DNA of 64,000 nt, taken from Marinobacter zhanjiangensis (lineage in GTDB: Bacteria; Pseudomonadota; Gammaproteobacteria; Pseudomonadales; Oleiphilaceae). The first letter of the stretch is position 1. Every line of letters begins with the position of its first letter. A program made the position numbers and the translations under genes. The stretch is taken from NCBI RefSeq assembly GCF_014651935.1, contig NZ_BMXV01000001.1:62001-126000 (forward strand), in the 5' to 3' direction. The notes under the pieces are model-generated. The model searched no databases, was not told where the DNA came from, and saw only the letters and a list, made by a program, of their open reading frames with translations. Below, piece after piece: positions 55,429 through 63,893 of this stretch.

Positions 55429-56877
55429 TCAGAGGCCCTTCAACAACATCCGGTATTCATTGGCCCTGGGCTCCATCTGCCGCTTGCTGAACTCCTCGGC
55501 CAACAGACGGCCCGCCTCCCGTACCATGTCCACGCCGCCGGTCGCCTTCAACCTGGCAAAGGCTTTTTCCGCCAGTTTCAGGTCATCACTGCGCAGGGCG
55601 GCGAACAGAACCCGGTTGTGCTCCTCCGGGGGCAGGGGCTGGTCGGATTCTGCCAGGTCCAGGTACTCCTGCCAGGTAGCCAGCAGGTTTTCCGGCTGCT
55701 GCAGGCGCAGATACTGGTGCATCAGGGCAACCGCCCGCTGCCGGTAGGCGGGCTGGTCCGGTCGCAGCTTGTCCAGATGGTACAGGTGCTCCAGGATGAC
55801 CGGCCGGTCCGGGTGAGCCTGCCAGAGAGCTTCGAAACGTTGCCGCGCCTGGGTGAAATCCATCCGCGCCAGAGCTTCCATGGCCCTGGCGTACTCCCGT
55901 GTGAACGCCTCGTCCTGCTCTTCCACTTCCGGTTCGTAGAACGACTCGCGGGCCTGGAACCAGCCCCTGCCCGACAGCAGGATCAACGCGGCGCCGGCCA
56001 GCAGCCCGCCGGCGTGGGCCAGATAGGCGATGCCGTCACCACCGGAAGCCCAGTAATGGTAGATCTCCTTGCCCACCCAGATGGGCAGGATCACCAGCGC
56101 CGGGGCCCGGAAATAATTGAAGTAGACGCCCAGGTAATAGAAAAACCGGATCTTCCTGAGGCCGAAGAAGGCCACGTACATTCCCATCAGCCCGGATACT
56201 GACCCGGAAGCACCGACCAACGGCACCGCCTCGCCCCAGTTGAAGGCCACGTGGGTCAGCCCCGCAACCACCCCGCACAACAGATAGGCCAGCAGGTAAC
56301 GCCCCGGGCCCAGGGCCTTTTCCACGGTAAACCCGAGCAGAAACAGGAACAGCATGTTGCCGATCAGATGATCCCAGCCGCCGTGAAGAAACTGGTAGGT
56401 AATCAGGCTGTAGAAATTGAGGTCCGACGGCATCAGCCCCGCCTCATAGGCGCTCAGCCGTGAGATGTACTGCTGCTGGATCTGCTCCCGTTGCGACTGC
56501 CACAGGCTGCGCTCGCGGCTGGTCATCAGCAGGTCACGGTTGTCCTGAAGGTACCGGTAGAACGCCTGGTCGGACAGAATGATCGAGGCCAGGCCGACAC
56601 GGTCCCCCTCCGTCTTCAGGTACTCGACCCAGTCCAGCGTGACCTGCAGGTCGGTGTTGCCCTCCAGGCTGATTTCCCGCTCCAGGTAGTCCTGGTACAA
56701 CGGCGCTTCCAGCCGGTCAAGCTCCGCCTCGAGGTAGCTGCGCACAGCGCCTTCCGTCAACTCCGGGTCCTTGCCCTGGTAGAGCAGGAACGCCAGCAGA
56801 CTTGCCAGCATCAGCGCGAAGGTCATCCAGGGCGGACGTTTCCAGTCGACTTTCTTCTCAGCGGGAATAATCAGCAT
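55429..56877 (-). CDS. Rhomboid intramembrane serine protease with TPR-like C-terminus
   Basis: A 482-aa inner-membrane protease. The catalytic Ser is in VGASGSVSGLMG (S224) and the His in YLAHAGGLL (H288); FLHGGWDHLIGNMLFL is the L1/TM2 hallmark. About six to seven helices are preceded by a long soluble insertion (residues 40-150) and followed by a roughly 160-residue soluble tail of helical hairpins (ALARMDFTQARQRFEALWQ), consistent with TPR. The substrate is unknown. Neighbours give no clue beyond the upstream gap with a Pho-box-like site facing away. Confidence 0.9.
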   Translation of the reverse strand: MLIIPAEKKVDWKRPPWMTFALMLASLLAFLLYQGKDPELTEGAVRSYLEAELDRLEAPLYQDYLEREISLEGNTDLQVTLDWVEYLKTEGDRVGLASIILSDQAFYRYLQDNRDLLMTSRERSLWQSQREQIQQQYISRLSAYEAGLMPSDLNFYSLITYQFLHGGWDHLIGNMLFLFLLGFTVEKALGPGRYLLAYLLCGVVAGLTHVAFNWGEAVPLVGASGSVSGLMGMYVAFFGLRKIRFFYYLGVYFNYFRAPALVILPIWVGKEIYHYWASGGDGIAYLAHAGGLLAGAALILLSGRGWFQARESFYEPEVEEQDEAFTREYARAMEALARMDFTQARQRFEALWQAHPDRPVILEHLYHLDKLRPDQPAYRQRAVALMHQYLRLQQPENLLATWQEYLDLAESDQPLPPEEHNRVLFAALRSDDLKLAEKAFARLKATGGVDMVREAGRLLAEEFSKRQMEPRANEYRMLLKGL

Positions 56878-57010
56878 TGGCGGCCACTTTTCATCACAAT
56901 AGGTCGGTGATTACCCGGTTTTTTACCACAGCCCGGCCAGCTTTTCGCGCTGTAATAGTCATGGGCGGCAGGACATCTGCCGGCAATTTCCTGAAACGAG
57001 GAACAGCGCA

Positions 57011-57038
57011 TGTCACACAGGCGTCATAGCAATGTCAT
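57011..57038 (+). promoter_or_regulatory. Three tandem PhoB-type half-sites
   Basis: TGTCAC at 57011, CGTCAT at 57022 and TGTCAT at 57033 begin exactly 11 bases apart, the helical repeat of PhoB-bound DNA. The last pair matches 13 of 18 Pho-box positions. Orientation points rightward, toward the small gene at 57157. Confidence 0.65.
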
Positions 57039-57156
57039 TAAATCAGGACAGCGAATCACCCACGCAGAACACCAGGTATTGCCAAGCTCCCGCAGACCAA
57101 CGATAGTATGCGGGAATCAGAACAATAGCCTGACCCAATAAGATAAGGAACACGAC

Positions 57157-57363
57157 ATGACGGTACTTGTACTGGATAGCCCGGAGCTGATTGCCCGCGC
57201 AGCGGCCATGGAGGCAGCCCAGGCCAGCAAACAGGTTCAGGCGGAAGAAACCGGGGACGTTCACGCAGACGCGGAGGCTTCAGCCTCCGGCCAAATGGCC
57301 TGCACAACGGGTAAGAATTCACGTTGCGAGCAACCGCAAGAAACCCTGGCCCTTGTTATCTGA
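57157..57363 (+). CDS. Small unknown protein, candidate Pho-regulon member
   Basis: A 68-aa acidic protein beginning MTVLVLDSPELIARAAAMEA and ending with two Cys (MACTTGKNSRCEQ) in a flexible tail. AAGGA lies seven bases before the ATG. No signal peptide, membrane helix or known motif. It stands as its own unit between the Pho-type site upstream and a strong hairpin downstream. I do not recognise the family. It could still be a spurious frame, but the start signals and flanking regulatory elements favour a real gene. Confidence 0.5.
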   Translation: MTVLVLDSPELIARAAAMEAAQASKQVQAEETGDVHADAEASASGQMACTTGKNSRCEQPQETLALVI

Positions 57364-57371
57364 CCAACCTC

Positions 57372-57409
57372 CCGGTCTGCCCGATGATGATATCGTCAGG
57401 GCAGGCCGG
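57372..57409. terminator. Hairpin between the small gene and the MAPEG gene
   Basis: CCGGTCTGCCC at 57372-57382 pairs with GGGCAGGCCGG at 57399-57409, an 11-bp stem with one G-U wobble. The loop holds a GATATC palindrome. No T-run follows, so it is a structural candidate for a bidirectional terminator. Confidence 0.55.
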
Positions 57410-57435
57410 ACACGATTCCCGCAGAACCGCCCCCG

Positions 57436-57837
57436 TCAGGGCTGAACCTGGATCACGTTCCAGACCAGTAGCACCGCCATCACCAGAATACTGAACCAGG
57501 TCAGCAGAATGCCCACCAGCCGCGCCTTATGGGGCCCGCCGTGGCCATTGAACATGCCGAAAGCGTGCAGGATGCGCCCACCCACCAGGGCCATGCCCAC
57601 CCAGTAGATCCATTGCCCGTTGACCCCATTGAGTTCGCCAACCGCCATCAGGATCAGCGCCATCGGCGCGTATTCGACCAGATTGCCATGGGCGCGCACC
57701 GCCACCTCGAACTCCTGGTCGTCGTTAACCCCCAGGCCCTGTCGATACTTCAGACGGTACCGGGACACCTGGACCGACAGGAACAGCAGCAGAATTGCGG
57801 TAACAGCGGCAAACACCGCAGTAACAGGCATCAGCAT
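57436..57837 (-). CDS. MAPEG family membrane protein
   Basis: A 133-aa, four-helix membrane protein. The MAPEG pattern is visible in FEVAVRAHGNLVEYAPMALILMAV (Arg, Asn and Glu between helices 1 and 2) and in GRILHAFGMFNG, the family block corresponding to the glutathione-contacting loop. Bacterial members are poorly characterised; some bind glutathione. It is followed on the same strand direction by no gene, and preceded 3 bases upstream by the GlsB-like gene, suggesting an operon. Confidence 0.88.
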   Translation of the reverse strand: MLMPVTAVFAAVTAILLLFLSVQVSRYRLKYRQGLGVNDDQEFEVAVRAHGNLVEYAPMALILMAVGELNGVNGQWIYWVGMALVGGRILHAFGMFNGHGGPHKARLVGILLTWFSILVMAVLLVWNVIQVQP

Positions 57838-57840
57838 AAA

Positions 57841-58083
57841 TCAGTCCTTCTTGATAGCGCTGACCACGGCCAGCAGCAGAACAGCACCTACGGTCGCGGT
57901 GACCAGCTCACCAATCCGGCCACCTGCCTGCAGCTGCAGAAGGCCGAACACGAAGCCGCCGACAAACGAACCGACAATACCGATACCGATATTGGCCAGC
58001 AGGCCGAAGCCACGGCCTTTCATGATCAGGCCGGCCAGCCAGCCGGCAACACCACCGATAATGAGGAACAGAATCAGGTTCAT
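57841..58083 (-). CDS. GlsB/YeaQ/YmgE family small membrane protein
   Basis: An 80-aa, three-helix protein of the Transgly_assoc family. Gly-rich helices are visible: LIIGGVAGWLAGLIMKGRGFGLL, then NIGIGIVGSFVGGFVFGLL. The ATG at 58083 has GGGAG about eight bases upstream, and an open frame extending to 58185 is ignored. Such proteins are often stress-induced and of unclear function. The MAPEG gene lies 3 bases beyond its stop. Confidence 0.9.
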   Translation of the reverse strand: MNLILFLIIGGVAGWLAGLIMKGRGFGLLANIGIGIVGSFVGGFVFGLLQLQAGGRIGELVTATVGAVLLLAVVSAIKKD

Positions 58084-58245
58084 CCGTGTGACTCCCTGGT
58101 AGAGGGGTAGAAACGGGCGGCACTGTTGACGCAACCGCCCGCGCCTGGATGAACCGAGATTGCCGTTATTTTCAGGTGCATGCAAGCGTATAAAAACAAA
58201 CGCCCCGAGACGGAGACCGGCAGAGAGCCCGACGAAACCTGCCCG

Positions 58246-58845
58246 TCAGACGCCGGCCGGCGGCTGATCGTCCGCCGGCCACGCCATATCACGGCTGGCC
58301 TCCACCACGAAACGCAACGGGCCATTGGCATCGAGAGCGTCAAAGGGATAGCAGGTCACCAGCACCAGTGAGTTCCGGTTGTAGTGGCTCAGGTCCATCT
58401 GTTGCTGGCGACTGTCGACAACCTTCAGGGAGTCCACCCGGTACCGGCGCCACGCCCCGTCGGCGAACTGCAGGCGGATCTCCTGCCCCTGGCGAATGTC
58501 CTTCAGCGGCCGGAAGTGGGTATCGCGATGGCCGGCAACCACCACCGGTGACCGGGGCCGTTCGCCCAGGCCTGGGCCGGTCACCTGCCCCGGCCCGAAA
58601 GCCAGGCTTTCGCCGTGACCGCCGGAGAGTACCACCAGCGCAGACTTTTCCCCGGGCAACTGCAGCCTCGCCACCGGCCAGGTGTCCGCCCAGGGCCAGG
58701 GCCGGCTTTCCACCTGGCTGGCCTGGGTCCGGGCCCAGGCCATGGTCAGGAGTTCCTGGGCCACCACGGCCTTGAAGGGAATCCACAGGCCGGCCAGCAA
58801 CAGGCCGGCGGACAGGGTGACCACCAACAGTAACAGGCGCCCCAT
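58246..58845 (-). CDS. Class GN sortase
   Basis: A 199-aa sortase transpeptidase of the proteobacterial dedicated sortase system. It is anchored by one N-terminal helix (residues 4-22). The catalytic set is complete: H106 in VAGHRDTHF, C165 in LVLVTCYPFDAL and R178 in GPLRFVV. It is encoded two bases downstream of its substrate and faces the outside of the inner membrane. Class GN enzymes are typical of marine gammaproteobacteria. Where the product is attached in a Gram-negative envelope is not known to me. Confidence 0.92.
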   Translation of the reverse strand: MGRLLLLVVTLSAGLLLAGLWIPFKAVVAQELLTMAWARTQASQVESRPWPWADTWPVARLQLPGEKSALVVLSGGHGESLAFGPGQVTGPGLGERPRSPVVVAGHRDTHFRPLKDIRQGQEIRLQFADGAWRRYRVDSLKVVDSRQQQMDLSHYNRNSLVLVTCYPFDALDANGPLRFVVEASRDMAWPADDQPPAGV

Positions 58846-58847
58846 GG

Positions 58848-60974
58848 TTACACCCTCCAGCGGCGGATCGCCGCAATCAGACCGGACAGCAACAACCCGA
58901 GCAACCCGCTGAGCATGAGCAAAGGCGCCGGCGTAGCGGTCTGCGGGTAGCCGATGCGTTGATGCGGGCTGCCAGCGGGCATCAGCGAGGGCACCGCAGC
59001 TTGCTCCAAGTCCTCTTCCACAGACCTTGCCGGGGTCTTGTCAGTGGCCACGAAACTGGTGTAGGGCGTCACCAATTGATGTCTCAGACCCAAGGCAAGC
59101 ACCTGCTCCCGGGTATCGTCTCCGACCTGGCCCGACAAACCCTGGTCCAGCAGCTGGTCGATCTGCGCCCGGGCCCACAGGCGATGGATGCCAGCTCCCG
59201 ACGAGGCCTGCTCCAGAGCCAGTCCGCGCTGCCAGGACTGGCCGCCAGGCAGCGAGCCGGACACCGCCAGATCTCCTTCGGGCGAAGCGCCCCGGGCCAG
59301 CAGCATCATGGGCTCGCCCAGGTAGAGATCACCAACTCTTGCCGGGAATTGCTCATCGGCCTCCACACCAGCCGGCCAGTTCACGTCGATATCTGTCAGC
59401 ACCGGTGACTGCATCTTGCGAAACAGGGTATCCAACTGGCGGGACACTTCCGACAGATCACTGATGGCGGTGTAGGTACCACGACCAAAACGCGCGGCCT
59501 GCCCCATGAAATGCATATTGGGGGCAGAGCCGATACCCACCGTGAACAGCCGGCTGCCACCGAGCTGGTCGCGGATCTGGCCGAATAAAGCCTGCTCGTT
59601 CCCGACCGCACCATCGGTGACAAATACCACCTGGCGCAGGTCGGTGATGGTGGATTCTTTGTCACCATCCAGGGCCGCGTCCAGGGCAGAGGCCATCTCA
59701 GTGCCACCATTGGCCTGTAAGCCCCGGATATAACGGCGGGCCCGCTCAAGGTTGTCGGCGCCCGCAGTCACCGGCTGCGGGAACAACCGGCTGGTGTGGC
59801 TGTTGAACTGGATGACATTGAAGGTATCGCCCGGCCCCAGGGTATCCAGTGATGTCAGCATGGCTTCCCGGGCCTGCTGGATGGAGGCGCCGGCCATGGA
59901 GCCGGAGGTGTCGATGACCAGGATCAGCTCCCGCGTCAGCACCCGGCTGCCCTGCTCACCTGGTACCAGCATCGCCAGCAGATAATCTTCACCCTGCCAG
60001 GTTTCGTGGAAGACGGCGGCGGCCGGTTCCTGGCCGCGAACGGGTCGCCACCTCAGCTGGAAATCCCGGTCCATGGCCACCGTTCCGGATACCGCTGTTA
60101 CCCGGATGCTGTCGTTGCCATGCACATCGGTCACCTGATGGCTCGGGCTGCTCACCTTGCTCACCGGCAGCCCGGCCTGCAATTCGATGGCAATGGTCGC
60201 CTCGTGGCTACCGGTGGCCACGCCATCCCGGGCCACCTGAGGTGGAGTAATCTGGTGAGCGTCGGCCACTTCGGTGGTGGGCACCGCCCAGCCACCGGTC
60301 CACTGCGTGTCTTCCGGCACTGCTGGCACACCCGGAATATAACGTGGTGTCAGGGTGGTGGGCAGGCGCAGGCTGAATTCGCCACTGTCGTAACGCACCA
60401 GCTGCTGGTATTTCAGTTCCACGGTCACCGTCCTGCCCGGTGGGATATTGGCCAGGCGGGTGGTGAACAGGTTGGGGCGCTGCTGGTCCACCCGCGCCGC
60501 CTGACGGCCCTCCTGCTTCGCCTGTTCGTATTCCCGGCGGGCCTGCTGCCGCTCCCGAATCTCGCCAACAATCACCCGTTCGTCGGTGGTCATGGTCATG
60601 GCATGAACCGACGCATTCTCCGGCAGCGGAAAGGTATAGACTCCCTCCTGCCACTGATCCGAGGTATTGCCAAAGCTCTGGCGCAGACGCGTTTCGGCAA
60701 TCAGCCCGGTCACCGTCACCTTGTAATCAGTACTCAGCACCGGAGCCGGCACCCGCCCCTGGTCACCCAGGTAATGGAATTCGCCGGTGCCTTCCTCCAC
60801 CTGGCGTTCCGTTGCCCTGGCGTCCTCGAACAGCGGCTGGACAAACAGCAGCATCAGCATTGCCAACCAAAGGCTGGCCCCCTCGATCCGGCGCACCTGA
60901 CGGTAGCTCAGGCGCCGCCGGCGTGGTGTCTGAATCTTTGTCCGGTATTCCGGTAATGGCTGGCTGGGCAGCAT
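58848..60974 (-). CDS. Dedicated sortase target protein with VIT and vWA domains
   Basis: 708 aa. After an N-terminal membrane segment (about residues 33-50), a VIT domain (about 65-195) and a von Willebrand A domain (about 348-520) follow, with MIDAS motif VIDTSGSMAG (D355). The C-terminus has the sorting signal: YPQTATPAP at residue 676, a hydrophobic helix (MLSGLLGLLLSGLIAAI) and RRWRV. The usual first residue is Leu (LPQTA), but here it is Tyr. It is the single obvious substrate of the neighbouring sortase. AAGGA precedes the ATG. Ligand of the vWA domain is unknown. Confidence 0.93.
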   Translation of the reverse strand: MLPSQPLPEYRTKIQTPRRRRLSYRQVRRIEGASLWLAMLMLLFVQPLFEDARATERQVEEGTGEFHYLGDQGRVPAPVLSTDYKVTVTGLIAETRLRQSFGNTSDQWQEGVYTFPLPENASVHAMTMTTDERVIVGEIRERQQARREYEQAKQEGRQAARVDQQRPNLFTTRLANIPPGRTVTVELKYQQLVRYDSGEFSLRLPTTLTPRYIPGVPAVPEDTQWTGGWAVPTTEVADAHQITPPQVARDGVATGSHEATIAIELQAGLPVSKVSSPSHQVTDVHGNDSIRVTAVSGTVAMDRDFQLRWRPVRGQEPAAAVFHETWQGEDYLLAMLVPGEQGSRVLTRELILVIDTSGSMAGASIQQAREAMLTSLDTLGPGDTFNVIQFNSHTSRLFPQPVTAGADNLERARRYIRGLQANGGTEMASALDAALDGDKESTITDLRQVVFVTDGAVGNEQALFGQIRDQLGGSRLFTVGIGSAPNMHFMGQAARFGRGTYTAISDLSEVSRQLDTLFRKMQSPVLTDIDVNWPAGVEADEQFPARVGDLYLGEPMMLLARGASPEGDLAVSGSLPGGQSWQRGLALEQASSGAGIHRLWARAQIDQLLDQGLSGQVGDDTREQVLALGLRHQLVTPYTSFVATDKTPARSVEEDLEQAAVPSLMPAGSPHQRIGYPQTATPAPLLMLSGLLGLLLSGLIAAIRRWRV

Positions 60975-61184
60975 GGCTCAGGTTCCTTTTTCGGGTTGAA
61001 CGTGGTGTGTACCTGAAACCATTAAAACGAAAGGAAACGTCGATCCGGTGGTGCAATCTGGCCAGGATCCGGCCAGAAAATGATGAATTGTGGCAATAGC
61101 CGTCAATCAGGAGGCTGTCAGCTTGTCCCCTCCCCCCGGGGTGGTTACATTTGGACCAGATTCAAAAAGGAAGTGGAAACGGCG

Positions 61185-61886
61185 ATGAAGAAACAGATCG
61201 TGCTGGTGGAGGACGAGCCCGCCATCCGGGAAAATTACCGGGATGCCTTCGAGCGCCGGGGCTACAGTGTGGCCGTATACGGTGATCGCCAGAGTGCCTG
61301 GAAAACCCTGAAAACCGCCCTCCCCGACCTGGCGGTGATCGATGTGGGCCTGGGTGACGAGCCGGAAGGCGGCTTCGAGCTTTGCCAGGACCTGCGCCGG
61401 CTGTCCGCCACCGTGCCCATCATCTTCCTCACCGCCCGGGACAGTGATATCGACTCGGTCCATGGCCTGCGCCTGGGCGCCGACGACTATGTCACCAAGG
61501 ACATGAGCCTGGATCACTTGCTGGCCCGGGTCACCGCCCTGCTGCGCCGGGCGGACGCCTGGGCCGAGGCCCTGCAGCAGCCGGACGAAGTGATGACCCG
61601 GGGCCGCCTGACCATCAACGTGGACCGCATGACCGTAGCCTGGGACGACCAGCCGGTGGATCTGACCGTCACCGAGTTCTGGATGCTCCACGCACTGGCC
61701 CGCCACCCCGGCCACGTGCGCAACCGCGAGCAGCTGATGCAGGCAGCCAGTACCGTGCTGGACGACAACACCGTGACTTCCCATATCAAACGCATCCGCC
61801 GCAAGTTCCAGCAGGTGGACCCGGACTTCGACGGCATCCAGACCGCCTACGGCATGGGTTATCGCTGGTACGCCCGTGAGGTGTAG
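61185..61886 (+). CDS. Dedicated sortase system response regulator
   Basis: A 233-aa OmpR-type regulator. The receiver has EDEPAIREN and acceptor D53 in LAVIDVGLGDEPEGG, then YVTKDMSLDHLLAR with the conserved Lys. The DNA-binding winged helix (about residues 140-233) has TVTSHIKRIRRKF as recognition helix and GYRWYARE at the end. The ATG at 61185 has AAGGAAG upstream; the earlier in-frame starts from 61080 lie in non-gene-like sequence. It is followed three bases later by the kinase and diverges from the sortase target, which it presumably controls. Confidence 0.93.
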   Translation: MKKQIVLVEDEPAIRENYRDAFERRGYSVAVYGDRQSAWKTLKTALPDLAVIDVGLGDEPEGGFELCQDLRRLSATVPIIFLTARDSDIDSVHGLRLGADDYVTKDMSLDHLLARVTALLRRADAWAEALQQPDEVMTRGRLTINVDRMTVAWDDQPVDLTVTEFWMLHALARHPGHVRNREQLMQAASTVLDDNTVTSHIKRIRRKFQQVDPDFDGIQTAYGMGYRWYAREV

Positions 61887-61889
61887 CTC

Positions 61890-63893
61890 TTGTCCCTGAA
61901 GCGCCAGCTGTTCCTCGCCAGCCTGCTGATGCTGCTGATCCCCTGGGCGGGGCTGCAGTTCGTGCTGGAGCTGGACCAGGCCCTGCGCGACCAGTCCGCC
62001 AGCCAGCTGCAGACCCAGGCCCGGCGCATGGCCGACGTGGCGTCGTCGGAACTGGAGGGCACGGAACCGCTGACCGGCGACGACAGCGCCATTTACATCC
62101 GCCAGGCGCACCAGCCCATCAAACCCGATGGCCACGGCGACGACTGGCCCGGTTACCAGGAGGGCGAACAGCCCTGGCAGACCACCGCAGACGCCGAGGA
62201 TGTGCTTGCCTGGCAGGCCGCCGTCCATGGCCGGTACCTGTACCTGTTGCTGCGGGTGCAGCGCCCCGACCCGCTCTACTACAACCCCGCCAGCCCCGAC
62301 CAGCCCCATGAATTCCTGCGGCTGCGCTGGCGGTCCGACACGCTGGTGAATGAGCGGATTATCCGCACCTCCGCCCCCGGTCAGGTAGTAGGCCGGCTTC
62401 CCTTCAGCCTTGGACGGCAGGACCACCGCCTCAGCGGGGTCTGGCAGAGCCGGGGCAATGGCTACCAGGTAGAGCTGCGCCTGCCGCGGCTGCAGGTGGG
62501 GGACGAGCTTGCCATGGAAGTGGTGTGGCCGGATCCGGACAACCCGGAGCTCCTCCAGACTGCGGGAACCCGGCAGTACCCCTTGCCTGTGGTGACTGGC
62601 CGCAACCCCGCGCTGGAAGCCCGGCTGAACACCCTGCTCTCGTCCGGGCAACGGGTGCTGGTGAGCGAGCCGGCAGGCTGGCTGATTGCCCGCAGCGAGC
62701 AGCCTCTGGCGGACAATGGCCCCGCTTTCGACAGTCTGTCGCCGCTGGAAGTAATGGAACAGATCACCCTGAACGCCCTGCGCGCCCTGGTCCGCTTCTA
62801 TCAGCCGGAACCGGCGTCTTTCCGGGATGAACAGACCCATCGGCAGACGCCGGACAGCGGCGGCCTGGTCCGGCACCCGGATAACGAGGTTTACCTGATG
62901 GCAACAGCGCCACTGGCAGATGGCCGGGTACTGGTACTGGAACAATCCCTGGACCAGATCCTGGCGCTGTCCGGCAATACCCTGGGTTCGGTGATTGCCC
63001 GCAGCGTACTACTGATCGTCGGCCTGATGCTGGTGCTGCTGGGCTATGCCAGCTGGCTGTCCTGGCGCATTGCGCGGCTGCAGCGGGCGGTAAATGCCAG
63101 TGTCGATCCCGATGGCCGCATACTCGCCAACATTCCCCCCAGCCGCGCCCGGGACGAGCTGGGGGAGCTCAACCGCCAGTTCGGCCACATGGTGGAGCGC
63201 CTGCAGGGCTATACCGACTACCTCGAGAGCTTCTCACGCCGCCTGTCCCATGAGCTGAAAACGCCGGTGGCGGTAATCCGCTCGTCCCTGGACAACCTCG
63301 ACCATGCCACTTCCGATGAGGAACGGGCCAGCTACCGGGACCGTGCCCGCAGTGCCACCGACCGGCTCAGCCAGATCCTGCAGGGCATGAGCGAGGCGGC
63401 CCGGCTGGAGCAGAGCTTCGATCAGGCCGAACCGGAAAACTTTGATCTGGCAGAAGTGATGGCCGAAGCCACCGCCGCCTACCAGAGCCTGGATCCGGAC
63501 CACCAGATCCGCTACCGGGGTCCCGCCCACGGCTGCCCGATAACCGGCTCTCCGGAACTGATGGTGCAACTGCTGGACAAGCTGGTGGACAACGCCCGGG
63601 ACTTCACGCCTGTGGGCGGACAGATTGTTGTCTCCCTGGTCCGGGCCGGGCCGATCCTGCGACTGTCGGTGTTCAATGAAGGACCGGCCCTGCCGGAAGC
63701 CCTGGCGCGGGATATCTTCAACCCCTTCGTGTCGGTCCGGGAAGGCAGCGGCGAAGGCCATCTGGGGCAGGGGCTGCTGATCGTGCGGCTGATTGCCGAG
63801 CACCATGGCGGCAGCGTGCGGGCCGGCAATCATGCCGATCAGGGCGTGGCCGGGGTGAGGTTTGAGGTGGATCTGCCCGGCGCTGATGCTTAG
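61890..63893 (+). CDS. Dedicated sortase system histidine kinase with a carbohydrate-binding-like sensor
   Basis: 667 aa, TTG start at 61890, three bases after the regulator stop. Two membrane helices (about residues 8-27 and 368-395) enclose a large periplasmic domain. Its region 85-240 (DDWPGYQEGEQPWQ, then YLYLLLRVQ and GNGYQVELRLP) resembles a CBM9/DOMON-type fold. HAMP-like sequence follows, then the H-box RRLSHELKTPVAVIRSSL with H454. The ATPase part ends HLGQGLLIVRLIAEHHGG. The N-box region is divergent (LLDKLVDNARDF). The sensed ligand is unknown. Its last bases overlap the convergent gene at 63890. Confidence 0.92.
   Translation: MSLKRQLFLASLLMLLIPWAGLQFVLELDQALRDQSASQLQTQARRMADVASSELEGTEPLTGDDSAIYIRQAHQPIKPDGHGDDWPGYQEGEQPWQTTADAEDVLAWQAAVHGRYLYLLLRVQRPDPLYYNPASPDQPHEFLRLRWRSDTLVNERIIRTSAPGQVVGRLPFSLGRQDHRLSGVWQSRGNGYQVELRLPRLQVGDELAMEVVWPDPDNPELLQTAGTRQYPLPVVTGRNPALEARLNTLLSSGQRVLVSEPAGWLIARSEQPLADNGPAFDSLSPLEVMEQITLNALRALVRFYQPEPASFRDEQTHRQTPDSGGLVRHPDNEVYLMATAPLADGRVLVLEQSLDQILALSGNTLGSVIARSVLLIVGLMLVLLGYASWLSWRIARLQRAVNASVDPDGRILANIPPSRARDELGELNRQFGHMVERLQGYTDYLESFSRRLSHELKTPVAVIRSSLDNLDHATSDEERASYRDRARSATDRLSQILQGMSEAARLEQSFDQAEPENFDLAEVMAEATAAYQSLDPDHQIRYRGPAHGCPITGSPELMVQLLDKLVDNARDFTPVGGQIVVSLVRAGPILRLSVFNEGPALPEALARDIFNPFVSVREGSGEGHLGQGLLIVRLIAEHHGGSVRAGNHADQGVAGVRFEVDLPGADA

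Noticed and set aside
61107-62945. Long minus-strand open frame opposite the sortase regulator and kinase (612 codons)
   Set aside because: Opposite two confidently assigned genes and of unnatural composition.
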